Source: Azospirillum sp. RU38E (GTDB lineage: Bacteria > Pseudomonadota > Alphaproteobacteria > Azospirillales > Azospirillaceae). Taken from it: a DNA stretch of 64,000 nucleotides. Positions 13,056 through 23,025 of this stretch are shown piece after piece. The notes beneath the pieces were generated by a model. That model saw only the letters and a list, made by a program, of their open reading frames with translations. It had not been told where the DNA came from and ran no database searches. Every line of letters begins with the position of its first letter. Position 1 is the first letter of the stretch. The translations under genes and the position numbers were made by a program. The stretch covers positions 248,001-312,000 of the forward strand of contig NZ_FZOI01000001.1 of NCBI RefSeq assembly GCF_900188385.1, in the 5' to 3' direction.

Positions 13056-13313
13056 CCAAGAGCCATGTTTCATGGCTCTTGGAGGCCAGCGACCGCTGGC
13101 CCGCAGGCACGTGCCTGCGCAAGCCAAGCTGCCGGAGGCAGCGCCCGGCGCCTGAGGGAAAATGCACAGACCAAGAGCCATATTTCATGGCTCTTGGAGG
13201 CCAGCGACCGCTGGCCCGTAGGCACGTGCCTGCGCAAGCCCGAGCTGCCGGAGGCAGCGCCCGGCGCCTGAGGGAAAATGCACAGACCGAGAGCCATGTA
13301 TCATGGCTCTCGG
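13056..13313. repeat. Tandem modular hairpin repeat, copy A (2 units plus a hairpin)
   Basis: Two units of 115-116 bp and a third terminal hairpin. Each unit holds hp1 (CCAAGAGCCATG..CATGGCTCTTGG; 13056-13082, 13171-13197), hp2 GGCCAGCGACCGCTGGCC (13084-13101, 13199-13216), hp3 around CACGTG (13102-13119, 13217-13234), a linker ending GCCAAG or similar, hp4 CTGCCGGAGGCAG (13129-13141, 13244-13256) and a tail CGCCCGGCGCCTGAGGG. The third hp1 (13287-13313) has a paired change A:T to G:C in its third base pair. Related units occur at 25732, 30179 and 35397. Confidence 0.9.
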
Positions 13314-13323
13314 AATAATTTTT
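13287..13323 (+). terminator. Repeat-derived terminator of gor
   Basis: The last hp1 hairpin of the tandem repeat has a 12-bp stem and is followed by AATAATTTTTCT, giving a plausible Rho-independent terminator for gor before rpoH. Confidence 0.55.
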
Positions 13324-13419
13324 CTGTAACAGAGGTGATCCAGCCGGAATCTCCCCCCGTATCAATCGCATCTGACGGCGGCCAACCCGCCGCGACACGG
13401 ATACGAGCGGAGGTTCCCT

Positions 13420-14307
13420 GTGGCCCATATCGACGATCCCGAAACCCAGCGTGCCAATGTCGCCTTCATCCGCCAGGCGATGAAACAACCGCTGCTGGAA
13501 CGCGATCATGAGCTGGATTTGGCCCGGCGCTGGCGGGAAAAGGGGGACCAGCGGGCCCTGCATGAGCTGGTGCGCTCCTACACCCGTCTAGTGATCGCCA
13601 CCGCCACGCGCTTCCGCAATTACGGGCTGCCGATGGGCGATCTGGTGCAGGAAGGCAATGTCGGGCTGATGCAGGCGGCCAGCCGGTTTGAACCGGAACG
13701 CGATGTGCGTTTCTCCACCTATGCCGCCTGGTGGATTCGCTCCGCCATTCAGGATTATGTGCTGCGCAACTGGTCCATCGTGCGCACCGGCACCACGGCG
13801 GCGCAGAAATCCCTGTTTTTCAACCTGCGCCGCCTGCGCGCACGCATCGCCGGCAACCCCTCTGCCACGGGGTTGAGCGATGAGGACCGGGCCCAGATCG
13901 CCCAGACCCTGAATGTCGATACCCATGAGGTAGAGACAATGGAACAGCGGCTGGCCGCCGCTGACCAGTCGCTGAACAATCCGCTGAGCGAGGCCGGTGA
14001 GGGGGAGTGGCAGGATCTGCTGGCCGATCAGCGCCCCTCCCCGGAAGATGTGGTGATCGGGATGCGCGACGGCCGGATGCGCTCCCACTGGCTGGCCGAA
14101 GCGTTGGGCGAACTCAGCCCGCGTGAACGCCAGATCATCGCCGAACGCCGCCTGCGCGATGAAGGGGCGACGCTGGAGGAACTGGGCCGCGTGCTGGGTG
14201 TGAGCAAGGAGCGCGTGCGCCAGCTGGAAACCCGCGCGCTCAACAAGCTGAAAGCCAGCATGATGAAGCGCGTGCGCGACCATGGGGAATTGCTGCTGGA
14301 GGCGTGA
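13420..14307 (+). CDS. rpoH: Heat-shock sigma factor (sigma-32 family)
   Basis: RNA polymerase sigma factor of the RpoH group. Region 2 includes YGLPMGDLVQEGNVGLMQAA and FSTYAAWWIRSAIQDYVLRN; the diagnostic RpoH box QKSLFFNLRRLR lies at residues 129-140; region 4.2 (LEELGRVLGVSKERVRQLE) forms the -35-binding helix-turn-helix. Length 295. The start is GTG at 13420, chosen because GGAGG precedes it by about 6 nt. Alphaproteobacteria often carry two or more rpoH paralogues, so it could be the general heat-shock factor or the oxidative/singlet-oxygen one; location next to gor does not settle that. Confidence 0.92.
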   Translation: MAHIDDPETQRANVAFIRQAMKQPLLERDHELDLARRWREKGDQRALHELVRSYTRLVIATATRFRNYGLPMGDLVQEGNVGLMQAASRFEPERDVRFSTYAAWWIRSAIQDYVLRNWSIVRTGTTAAQKSLFFNLRRLRARIAGNPSATGLSDEDRAQIAQTLNVDTHEVETMEQRLAAADQSLNNPLSEAGEGEWQDLLADQRPSPEDVVIGMRDGRMRSHWLAEALGELSPRERQIIAERRLRDEGATLEELGRVLGVSKERVRQLETRALNKLKASMMKRVRDHGELLLEA

Positions 14308-14337
14308 GCACCCCAGTCATTTCCTTTTACGCCAAAG

Positions 14338-14377
14338 AAAAAGCCCCCGCCGGATTGCTCCGGCGGGGGCTTTTCAT
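14338..14377. terminator. Bidirectional terminator between rpoH and typA
   Basis: GCCCCCGCCGG/CCGGCGGGGGC, an 11-bp stem with a short loop, is flanked by AAAA on the left and TTTT on the right, fitting Rho-independent termination of both convergent genes. Confidence 0.85.
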
Positions 14378-14397
14378 TTCAGCAGAACCGGTAAGCC

Positions 14398-16221
14398 TTA
14401 CTCGGCTTCGGCCGCACGCTCGGCGCGCTTGCGGTCGTTCGGGTTCAGCATCTTCTTGCGCAGACGGATGGACTTCGGCGTCACTTCCACCAGCTCGTCA
14501 TCCTGGATGTAGGACAGGGCCTTTTCCAGCGACATGCGGATGGGCGGCGTCAGAACGACGGCTTCATCCTTGCTGGTGGTGCGGATGTTGGTCAGCTTCT
14601 TGCCCTTCAGGACGTTCACTTCCAGGTCATTCTCGCGGGTATGTTCACCCACAATCATGCCTTCGTAAACCTTCCAGCCGGGTTCGATCATCATCGGGCC
14701 GCGATCTTCCAGGTTCCACAGGGCGTAGGCCACGGCCTCGCCATCGGAGTTGGAGATCAGCACGCCGTTGCGGCGGCCCGGGATGGCGCCCTTATAGGGC
14801 ATGTAATCGGCGAACAGGCGGTTGATGACACCGGTGCCGCGGGTGTCGGTCAGGAATTCACCCTGGTAACCGATCAGGCCGCGCGACGGCACATGGAACA
14901 CCAGACGCAGCTTGCCGGCGCCCGAGGGCTTCATTTCCAGCATTTCGCCCTTGCGCTCGTTCAGCTTCTGAACGACGACGCCGGAGAATTCCTCGTCCAC
15001 GTCAACGACGACTTCCTCAATCGGCTCCAGCTTCTGGCCGTTCTCGTCGGTCTGCATCACCACGCGCGGACGGCTGATCGACAGCTCGAACCCTTCGCGG
15101 CGCATGGTTTCGATCAGGATGCCCAGCTGCAATTCGCCACGGCCGGCCACTTCGTAAGCGTCGGCATTGGCGGTTTCGCGGATCTGCAGGGCGACATTGC
15201 CTTCCGCTTCGCGCATCAGGCGGTCGCGGATCATGCGGCTGGTGACCTTGTCGCCTTCGCGGCCGGCTAGCGGGCTGTCATTGACCGAGAAGGTCATGGC
15301 CAGCGTCGGCGGATCGATCGGCTGAGCCGACAAGGGCTCATCGACGCTCATTTCCACGATGCTGTCGGCCACGGTGGTCTTGGTTAGACCGGCGATGGCG
15401 ACAATGTCACCCGCCTGCGCCTCATCCACCGGCACGCGCTCCAGACCGCGGAAGGCCAGCACCTTGGAGGCGCGACCCTGCTCGATCAGCTTGCCGTCAC
15501 GGCTTAGCGCCTTGATGGCCATGTTGGTCTTGATGCGGCCGGACTGGATACGACCGGTCAGGATGCGGCCCAGATAGGGGTTGGCTTCCAGGGTGGTCGC
15601 CAGCATCTTGAACGGGGCGTCGGCGCTGTCCACCTTCGGGGCCGGCACATGGTTGACCACCAGCTCGAACAGCGGGGTCAGATCCTTGCGCTCGTCATCC
15701 AGGTTGTTCACGGCCCAGCCATTGCGGCCAGAGGCGAACAGGGTGGGGAAATCCAGCTGTTCGTCGGTGGCGTCCAGCGAAGCGAACAGGTCGAAAATCT
15801 CATTATGCACTTCGTCGGGGCGGGCGTCCTGACGGTCGATCTTGTTGACGATCACCATCGGGCGCATGCCCAGCTTCAGCGCCTTGCCCAGCACGAACTT
15901 GGTCTGCGGCAGCGGGCCTTCGGCGCTGTCCACCAGCAGGCAAACGCCGTCCACCATGTTCAGGATACGCTCCACCTCGCCGCCGAAATCGGCGTGGCCG
16001 GGGGTGTCGACGATGTTGATGCGCACGTCGTTCCAGACGACGGAGGTGCACTTGGCCAGGATGGTGATGCCGCGCTCACGCTCCAGATCGTTGCTGTCCA
16101 TGGCGCGTTCGGCGACCTGCTGGTTTTCGCGGAACGTGCCCGACTGCTTCAACAGCATGTCCACCAGGGTGGTCTTGCCATGGTCAACGTGGGCGATGAT
16201 GGCGATATTGCGCAATTCCAT
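14398..16221 (-). CDS. typA: Ribosome-associated GTPase TypA/BipA
   Basis: Translational GTPase related to EF-G that acts in ribosome assembly and stress or cold adaptation. G1 is AHVDHGKTT (residues 10-18), switch region RERGITI, G3 [13 protein letters not shown]4 NKIDR; the C-terminal half has the EF-G-like domains and the BipA-specific end ([18 protein letters not shown]). I start it at ATG 16221 (607 residues, the usual length), because the sequence further upstream is arginine/proline-rich and not conserved-looking. Confidence 0.95.
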   Translation of the reverse strand: MELRNIAIIAHVDHGKTTLVDMLLKQSGTFRENQQVAERAMDSNDLERERGITILAKCTSVVWNDVRINIVDTPGHADFGGEVERILNMVDGVCLLVDSAEGPLPQTKFVLGKALKLGMRPMVIVNKIDRQDARPDEVHNEIFDLFASLDATDEQLDFPTLFASGRNGWAVNNLDDERKDLTPLFELVVNHVPAPKVDSADAPFKMLATTLEANPYLGRILTGRIQSGRIKTNMAIKALSRDGKLIEQGRASKVLAFRGLERVPVDEAQAGDIVAIAGLTKTTVADSIVEMSVDEPLSAQPIDPPTLAMTFSVNDSPLAGREGDKVTSRMIRDRLMREAEGNVALQIRETANADAYEVAGRGELQLGILIETMRREGFELSISRPRVVMQTDENGQKLEPIEEVVVDVDEEFSGVVVQKLNERKGEMLEMKPSGAGKLRLVFHVPSRGLIGYQGEFLTDTRGTGVINRLFADYMPYKGAIPGRRNGVLISNSDGEAVAYALWNLEDRGPMMIEPGWKVYEGMIVGEHTRENDLEVNVLKGKKLTNIRTTSKDEAVVLTPPIRMSLEKALSYIQDDELVEVTPKSIRLRKKMLNPNDRKRAERAAEAE

Positions 16222-16686
16222 GTGGGGCCCTGAATCTGTCCTGAGCGCGCCGCCCATTCCTGATCCGCCGGAAAGAGGTTCGCGCATGAAAAATGCCCGC
16301 CACCGGGCCGGCGGCATCGATGGCCACAGGTCAGGGGTCGGGCGTGTCTGTCGCGGCGCAATATAATCAAGCGCCCGGCCGCCGCATAGGGCGCATCCTG
16401 CCGGGCTGCCTTGCGCGCCGCGTGGGTGAAATTTCTGTGACGACGGGGAGGGCGGCATTTCGAATATTGCGCTCAACGGATCCCACGAACCTCTCTCCAG
16501 AGGTACGGGCGCGCAGACGGTGGAGCAGTTTCAGGGACACCCGGAAATACCTAACCTTAAGTCGCACCCCGCTATTCTCTTATGCAACAAGATGTAGCCC
16601 CAAGGCGTTACGGGTTCCGTCTGGTGCCGGCGGTCGTCACCTGCCACCATGGGGCCCGAGCCCGAAGCCATTGGGAAATGTGGAAG
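16222..16686. other. Divergent typA-tamA intergenic region
   Basis: About 465 bp between divergent genes. It must hold promoters for both, but I see no convincing -35/-10 pair, riboswitch, repeat or conserved ORF; frames that run through it look like chance GC-rich openings. Confidence 0.4.
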
Positions 16687-18498
16687 ATGCGTAAACGGTT
16701 CCTGCTGTCGGCCCTGGCCGGTGTATCGCTGTTGGCGGTCGCGCCTGTCATGGCCCAGCAGACGCCCTATGAGGTGGAGATCAAGGGGGTTGATGACCGT
16801 CCGGCGCTGCGCGACCTGCTGAACGACGTCTCCCGCCTGGTCTCCCTGAAGGATCAGCCGCCGCCATCGCCCATCGGCCTGCGCCGGCGGGCCGATGCCG
16901 ATCTGGACCGCATGGTGGCCGCCCTGCGCTCCACCGGCTATTACGATGCCATCTTGGATCTGGAAATTGATGTGGAGAACAGCCCCGCCAAGGTGGTGAT
17001 CCAGGTGGAACGTGGGGAGCGCTACAAGATCGCCAAGGTCACCCTGTCCGGTCCCACGGATGCGCCGCTGCCGGAACAGACGGTGACGGCGGCAGAACTG
17101 GGGCTGGCCGAGGGCGCCCCGGCGGACGGCCCGCAAATCCTGGAGGCAGAGGGGCGCATTGTCCCCCGTTTCGCCGAAAAGGGCTATGCCTATGCCCGTA
17201 CCCTGGATCGCAAGCTGGTGGTGGACCATGCCAGCCAGACCATGGCGGTGAATTTCAAGGTCGATCCCGGCCCCCGCGTCGCCTTCGGCCCGGTCAGCAT
17301 CACCGGGCTGCAGGAGGTGGAGAACCGCGCCGTGATGCGCCGCCTGCCCTGGCGCCAGGGCGACCAATATAACCCCGCCACCATGGAGGAGGGGCGCCAG
17401 GCCCTGGCGGAACTGGGCGTCTTCTCCTCTGTCCGGATGCGGTTGGAGGATCAGCCCGATGCGCAGAACCAGGCCCCCGTGCTGGTGGATGTGCAGGAAC
17501 GGGAGATGCGCTATGTCGGCTTCGGCTCAGCCTATTCCACCGAGGATGGTTTTGGTGCCAATGCCTATTGGGGCCATCGCAACCTGCTGGGCGGGGCGGA
17601 GCAGTTCCGGGTGGGGGCGGAGATCGCCGGCGTCGGCCGGCGCGGCACCACCACCGACGTCAAGGAATTGGATTACCGCCTGATCACCACCTATAAGCAG
17701 CCGGATTTCCTCTCCCGTCGCCAGTCACTCAACCTGACGGCAGAGGCGGTGTCGGAACGGCCCGATGCCTATCGCCGCGACGCGCTGGTCTTCACCGCTG
17801 CCGTCAATCGCCGTTTCTCCAAACAATTGACCGGCAGCCTGGGCGTCACCGCCGAACAATCGAAGATCAAAGAGAATCTGCAGACCACCACCAATACCCT
17901 GATCGGCTTTCCCCTGGTGCTGACCTGGGATCGCAGCAACAACCTGCTGGACCCGACCGAGGGCTTCCGCCTCTCCGGCACGGTCACCCCCTATTGGGCA
18001 GCGCTGGGGGACAGCAACAGCTTTGTCATCGGGCGGCTGAACGGGTCGGCCTATCATGATTTTTCCGGCAATGGCCGCTATGTCGGCGCGCTGCGCGGTG
18101 TCTATGGCGCAGTGATTGGCGGCGGGCTGCTGGATGTGCCCGCCGATAAGCGTTTTTATGCCGGCGGTGGCGGGTCCATCCGCGGCTATGGTTATCAGAA
18201 GGTTGGCCCGCTGGACGCGGAGCGGGAGCCCACCGGCGGCGTCTCCCTGTTGGAACTGGGGGCGGAGATGCGCGTCAAGGTGACGGAAAATATCGGCATC
18301 GTGCCCTTTGTCGAAGCCGGCAATGTCTACACCACCGAATATCCCGATTTCGGGGAGGGGCTTCGCTATGCCGCCGGCATTGGCGGGCGCTATTACACCC
18401 CCATCGGCCCGATCCGGGTGGATGCCGCCGTGCCGCTGAACCGCCGGAAGGGTGATAATGCCTTCCAGCTTTATGTCAGCATCGGTCAGGCATTCTAA
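16687..18498 (+). CDS. tamA: Outer-membrane assembly factor TamA (BamA/Omp85 family)
   Basis: A 603-residue outer-membrane protein with a signal peptide (MRKRFLLSALAGVSLLAVAPVMAQ), N-terminal POTRA domains (about residues 20-260) and a C-terminal 16-strand Omp85 barrel ending LYVSIGQAF, with the terminal Phe of BAM substrates. GGGGSIRGYGYQK is the conserved RGY motif of the barrel lid loop. With TamB, 17 bp downstream, it forms the translocation and assembly module linking inner and outer membranes. ATG 16687 was chosen to place the signal peptide at the N-terminus. Confidence 0.92.
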   Translation: MRKRFLLSALAGVSLLAVAPVMAQQTPYEVEIKGVDDRPALRDLLNDVSRLVSLKDQPPPSPIGLRRRADADLDRMVAALRSTGYYDAILDLEIDVENSPAKVVIQVERGERYKIAKVTLSGPTDAPLPEQTVTAAELGLAEGAPADGPQILEAEGRIVPRFAEKGYAYARTLDRKLVVDHASQTMAVNFKVDPGPRVAFGPVSITGLQEVENRAVMRRLPWRQGDQYNPATMEEGRQALAELGVFSSVRMRLEDQPDAQNQAPVLVDVQEREMRYVGFGSAYSTEDGFGANAYWGHRNLLGGAEQFRVGAEIAGVGRRGTTTDVKELDYRLITTYKQPDFLSRRQSLNLTAEAVSERPDAYRRDALVFTAAVNRRFSKQLTGSLGVTAEQSKIKENLQTTTNTLIGFPLVLTWDRSNNLLDPTEGFRLSGTVTPYWAALGDSNSFVIGRLNGSAYHDFSGNGRYVGALRGVYGAVIGGGLLDVPADKRFYAGGGGSIRGYGYQKVGPLDAEREPTGGVSLLELGAEMRVKVTENIGIVPFVEAGNVYTTEYPDFGEGLRYAAGIGGRYYTPIGPIRVDAAVPLNRRKGDNAFQLYVSIGQAF

Positions 18499-18515
18499 GC
18501 AAAGGCGGGGAGGGA

Positions 18516-21500
18516 ATGAACATGCGCTCACCGCTGGCCTGGATTGCCGCCGGTTTCGCCAGCCTGATCGGGCTGGCCTTGCTGATTTTCACCGCCGCCA
18601 TCATCTGGCTGGGCACCGGATCGGGGCGGGATTTCGTGCTGGCGCAGGCGCGCCAGTCCGTGCCTGGCCTAGGGCTGGAAGGGGCCAGCGGCAACCTGTT
18701 CGACCTGCGCCTGACCCGGCTGACCATGGCCGATGCCCAGGGCGTCTGGCTAAATGTGGAAGGGGCCCGGCTGTCCTGGTCGCCCTGGGCGCTGTTCTCC
18801 CGCCGGGTGTCGGTGGAGCTGTTGACGGCCGACAAGGTGGCGGTGGCCCGCCAGCCCCTGCCCGGACCGGAAGAACCGGTTGACCCCAATGCCGCCCCCT
18901 TCCGCCTGCCGGTGGCCATTGATCTGCGGCAGCTGGCCGTGGGCCGGGCCGAACTGGGGGCCGATCTGCTGGGGGGAGCGGCGGCGGTGCTGAAGCTGGA
19001 TGGCCGCGCCGATATCCCGGCGGGGGCACCGGGCGGCACGGTGCATCTGGACGTGGCCCGGATCGATGACCGGCCGGGCACCTTGACGCTGGATGCCTTC
19101 TACCAGCCCGGCAGCCGGCTGAAACTGGCCGCCGTGGCGGCGGAACCGGAAAATGGTCTGGTGGCGGAATTGCTGGATATTCCCGGCCGCCCCGCCTTCA
19201 CCGTGACGCTGGAGGGCGATGGCCCGCTGACTGATTGGACCGGCAACCTGTCCGCCAAGGCGGGCGATGTGGTGAATGGCCGGGCCCAGGCCCGCATTCG
19301 TCCGGCGGCCGACAAGCTGACCTTCGGGCTGGAGGCGGATGGCAATATCCAGGCGCTGCTGCCGGCCAACTGGCGCGCCCTGGTCGGGCCTGAACTGAAG
19401 CTGGGGGCCGGCGGGCTGATCCATCCCGGCAAGGAGATTGTGCTGGATGGTGTTTCCATCCAGATCGCCGCCGGTACGCTGGCCGGCGGGGGGGCCTATG
19501 ATCTGACAACCAAGGCGGTCAATCTCGGCACCTTGATTCAGGTGCCGGCGGAATCGGCCCTGCACGCTTTCCTGGGGGAGACCCGCTTCTTCGATACGGC
19601 GCGCGGCACCATCACCATCACCGGCACACCGCAGGTGCCCAAGGTCGCGGCGGATGTCACCGTGCAGGCACCGCGCTTTGCTGAGTTCGGCGCTGACAGC
19701 GTGACCCTGAAGGGCACGGCGGCAGCGCAAGGGTCGCTGGACCGCATCGTGCTGGATCTGACCAGTGCCTTGGAAGGGATGCGCGGCGGCGGCATCACCA
19801 ACCAGCGGGGTACCCTGGCCCTGACGGGCGATATCCGGGTGCCGCAGCAAAGCATCAATATTGCCAGCCTGTCCCTGGATGGCCCGCTGCTGAAGGCCAG
19901 CGGCAAGGGCGCCTTCAGCCAATGGGGGGCGGCGGGCCAAGCCGATCTGGTGCTGGAAAGCCCCAATCTTGCCACCCTGTCCCCCCTGGTCGGGCGCGAC
20001 CTGTCGGGGGCACTGGCGGCGGATGTCACTTTGAAACGGGCGGGCGGGGAGTTGACGGCCAGCATCAAGGCACGGGGCCGCAACCTGAAAACCGCCACCC
20101 CGGCCGCCGATGCGCTGCTGGGGGCGGTGACGGACCTGTCGGTTAACCTGTCGGCGGGTAAGGAAATCCAGCTGCGCGATCTGGTCTTGACCAGCCCGCA
20201 TCTGGATGTGCGCGGCGGCGTGGCCCTGGCAGGCCAGCGCCTGACCAGTGATCTGACAGCGAAGATCGATGATCTCTCCCCCCTGGGGCCGGCCCTGGGC
20301 ATGGCTATGGCGGGCGGTGTCACCGCCAGCATCAAGGCGGAGGGGCCGGAGGGGGCGACCCGGCTGGCCCTGCGGCTGGATGGCAGCAATCTGGTGTTGG
20401 ATGGTTTGCAGATGGGGGCGGCGCAGGTCACCTTCACCGGTCAGGGCGGGCCGACAGCAGCGCGCGGCACCCTGGCGGCGGAAACCAGCGTCATCGGCCA
20501 GCGGCTGGCCGTTAATAGTGATATCGCGCTGCAGGGTGACCGGCTGGCGCTGGACAATCTGTCCGCCGTGATCGGCATCAACCGTATCGATGGCGGCATC
20601 CGCACCAACCTTGCCACCGGCACGGCCGAAGGAAAGCTGACCGGCACAGTGCCGGACCTAGGCATTATCGGTTTCATCGCCGGGGATGAGGTCTGGGGCA
20701 ATGGCCGGTTCAGCTTGGATTTGGCCGTTGTGCGCGGGCAGCAGCAGGTTTCGTTCAATGCCGATTTCAAGGAAATCTGGCGCCGCTGGCACGGCCAGCG
20801 CATCGCCGCCGTGGCGGTGGACAGCAAGGTGGAGGATGCGCTGGCCAAGCCGGTGCTGGATGTCAGCCTGCAGGCCAAGGGCATTGATCCCGGCAACGCC
20901 CATGTCGATACGCTGATCGCCACCGCCAAGGGGCCGCTGACCGGCACGGCGGTGACGCTGGATCTGGCGGGCAAGGCATCGGCCCCGGTGAAGGTCTCCC
21001 TGGCCGGCACCTTCTCCACCCCGGAGAATAAGGAAGGCGGCGGGGTGATCCTGCGCCTGCTGCTGGCGCGCTTTGCCGGTTCTTATGGCGATACCGGGTT
21101 CCAGACGGCGCAGCCGGCGGAGCTGGCCTATGGCACCGGTGTGGTGCGGGTGAAAGATCTGGCTATCGTCTCCGGCGACAGCCGGGTGGTGATGAATGCC
21201 GACCTGAACCGGCGCGCTCTGTCGGCGCGGGCGGAGCTGGTGAAGGTGCCGCTGACCTGGGCCCGCATCATCGACCCCACCCTGACGCTTTATGGTGAAC
21301 TGAACGGCACGGCCAGCATTGGCGGTACGGTGGCGGCACCGGAAGGCACCCTGTCGCTAAAGCTGGACCGCTTTGCCATCACCCCGCCGGTGGAAAAGGG
21401 GCCGACGCCGCTGGGGGCCGAACTGGCGGCCAACTGGCGTAACGGCCGCGTGGCCCTGACTGCCAAGCTGGACAGCCAGGGCAGCGGTGTGGGGCTGACG

Positions 21501-22880
21501 GCGCGCGGGGAATTGCCGCTGGTGATGCAAGGCAGCGCCACCGCCATAACTATCCCCACCGATCTGCCGATCAGCGGCCGGCTGCAAGGCAATCTGGCCC
21601 TGCGCCGCTTCAATGATTTCCTGGCTGGCAGCGGGGATCGGCTGGGTGGGCAGATGAAGGTCGATTTGGCGCTGGCCGGCACGCTGGCCCAGCGCCAACT
21701 GTCCGGCACCGTGGAGCTGTTGCAGGCTTCTTACGAGAACCAGGAATGGGGCACGCGGGTCACCGATATTGCGGCCATTTTGCAGGGCGATCCGGAAGGG
21801 CTGGTGATCCGCAGCTTCGATGGCAAGACACCGGGCGGCGGGCAGGTCAGCCTGGCCGGCTCCATCGGGTTCCGGCCGGAGCGGGGCGACCGGCAGATCG
21901 ACCTGAAACTGACGGCGCGCAAGGCCAGGCTGGCCCAGATCGACATGGTGGAGGCGACGGCCGGGGCGGAAATCGCCGTTACCGGCACGCTGACCGACAT
22001 TCTGGTGGCCGGGCGGGTGGATGTGGAGGAGGCGCATGTCCGCATTCCCGACAAGCTGCCAACGTCTGTGGCTGACCTGCCGGTGGTGGAGATCAACCAT
22101 CCCCGCCGCATCGCCCCGCCGGCGGGGGCCAGTTCTGCGGTGGCGCAGCCGGCCAATGCCCCAGCCAAAGCGTTGATTGTAAAACTGCAAGTGGATGTGG
22201 AGGCGCCCAACCGCATTTATGTTTCAGGCCGGGGGCTGGATGCGGAACTGAAAGCCTCCCTGAAGGTGCGCGGCACGCTGGATGATCCCAGCGTGGCTGG
22301 CCCCATCTCCCTGGTGAAGGGCGATCTGGCCCTGCTGGGCCAGACCTTCACCATCGCCCGCTCCAACATCACCTTTGATGGCAGCCTGGACCCGACCCTG
22401 GATGTGGAGGCGCGTACCCAGCGCGGTGAGTTGACGGCCATTGTCGCCATCGGCGGCCGCCCGTCCAAGCCCAGCGTCAAGCTCAGCTCCCAGCCGCCTT
22501 ATCCGGAGGATGAGGTGCTGGCCCGGCTGCTGTTCAACCGGGGCGCCGGTCAATTGTCGGCCCTGGAGGCGCTGCAACTGGCCCAGAGTGCCGCCCAGCT
22601 GACCGGCCTGTTCGGCGGCGGGCCGGGGCTGGTGGATAATGTGAAGCGTTCCCTGGGCGTCGACCGGCTGGAATTCCGTGGATCGGAGGATGGCACCGGG
22701 GCGGGCACGGTGGCCGCCGGCCGCTATATCGGCGACAATCTCTATGTCGGGGTGGAGCAGCAGTTGGGCACGGGCGAAAGCAAGGCCACGGTTGAATATG
22801 GCATCACCCAGCATATCAAGGCGCGCGGTGAGCTGGGCACGGAAAGCAAGGTGGGCGTGCAGTTTGAGTGGGATTACTGA
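18516..22880 (+). CDS. tamB: Translocation and assembly module protein TamB
   Basis: A 1454-residue periplasm-spanning protein. One N-terminal membrane helix (LAWIAAGFASLIGLALLIFTA) anchors it; the remainder is long, repetitive beta sequence of the bridge-like lipid-transfer type, ending in the DUF490/TamB domain (GDLALLGQTFTIARSNITF.., final residues QFEWDY). It is longer than E. coli TamB (about 1260), as is common in alphaproteobacteria. GGGAGGG precedes the ATG. The pair is implicated in outer-membrane protein insertion and phospholipid transport. Confidence 0.92.
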   Translation: MNMRSPLAWIAAGFASLIGLALLIFTAAIIWLGTGSGRDFVLAQARQSVPGLGLEGASGNLFDLRLTRLTMADAQGVWLNVEGARLSWSPWALFSRRVSVELLTADKVAVARQPLPGPEEPVDPNAAPFRLPVAIDLRQLAVGRAELGADLLGGAAAVLKLDGRADIPAGAPGGTVHLDVARIDDRPGTLTLDAFYQPGSRLKLAAVAAEPENGLVAELLDIPGRPAFTVTLEGDGPLTDWTGNLSAKAGDVVNGRAQARIRPAADKLTFGLEADGNIQALLPANWRALVGPELKLGAGGLIHPGKEIVLDGVSIQIAAGTLAGGGAYDLTTKAVNLGTLIQVPAESALHAFLGETRFFDTARGTITITGTPQVPKVAADVTVQAPRFAEFGADSVTLKGTAAAQGSLDRIVLDLTSALEGMRGGGITNQRGTLALTGDIRVPQQSINIASLSLDGPLLKASGKGAFSQWGAAGQADLVLESPNLATLSPLVGRDLSGALAADVTLKRAGGELTASIKARGRNLKTATPAADALLGAVTDLSVNLSAGKEIQLRDLVLTSPHLDVRGGVALAGQRLTSDLTAKIDDLSPLGPALGMAMAGGVTASIKAEGPEGATRLALRLDGSNLVLDGLQMGAAQVTFTGQGGPTAARGTLAAETSVIGQRLAVNSDIALQGDRLALDNLSAVIGINRIDGGIRTNLATGTAEGKLTGTVPDLGIIGFIAGDEVWGNGRFSLDLAVVRGQQQVSFNADFKEIWRRWHGQRIAAVAVDSKVEDALAKPVLDVSLQAKGIDPGNAHVDTLIATAKGPLTGTAVTLDLAGKASAPVKVSLAGTFSTPENKEGGGVILRLLLARFAGSYGDTGFQTAQPAELAYGTGVVRVKDLAIVSGDSRVVMNADLNRRALSARAELVKVPLTWARIIDPTLTLYGELNGTASIGGTVAAPEGTLSLKLDRFAITPPVEKGPTPLGAELAANWRNGRVALTAKLDSQGSGVGLTARGELPLVMQGSATAITIPTDLPISGRLQGNLALRRFNDFLAGSGDRLGGQMKVDLALAGTLAQRQLSGTVELLQASYENQEWGTRVTDIAAILQGDPEGLVIRSFDGKTPGGGQVSLAGSIGFRPERGDRQIDLKLTARKARLAQIDMVEATAGAEIAVTGTLTDILVAGRVDVEEAHVRIPDKLPTSVADLPVVEINHPRRIAPPAGASSAVAQPANAPAKALIVKLQVDVEAPNRIYVSGRGLDAELKASLKVRGTLDDPSVAGPISLVKGDLALLGQTFTIARSNITFDGSLDPTLDVEARTQRGELTAIVAIGGRPSKPSVKLSSQPPYPEDEVLARLLFNRGAGQLSALEALQLAQSAAQLTGLFGGGPGLVDNVKRSLGVDRLEFRGSEDGTGAGTVAAGRYIGDNLYVGVEQQLGTGESKATVEYGITQHIKARGELGTESKVGVQFEWDY

Positions 22881-22935
22881 GCGGGGGCTGCACCGGAAGG
22901 GGTAGGGCGGCCCCAAATGGCTGTACCGCCCCCGC
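22881..22935 (+). terminator. Possible terminator after tamB
   Basis: GCGGGGGC immediately after the stop pairs with GCCCCCGC 39 nt later, with inner complementarity (GGTA/TACC). CTTCTTGCTCC follows, so only weak support. Confidence 0.3.
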
Positions 22936-23025
22936 CTTCTTGCTCCCCCGTCGCTGGTGCAGGAATAAAGGGCAAGAGCCCTTCACCTGCGCCAGCCCGG
23001 CGCCTTCTCAGGACGGGGAACCGCC

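Noticed and set aside
13056-13313. Tandem repeat considered as a CRISPR array
   Set aside because: Only two and a bit units of about 115 bp, no unique spacers, and no cas genes; each unit is a set of hairpins.
14398-16476. N-terminally extended TypA starting at 16476
   Set aside because: The conserved GTPase begins at ATG 16221; the added part has no ribosome-binding site and no similarity to the family.
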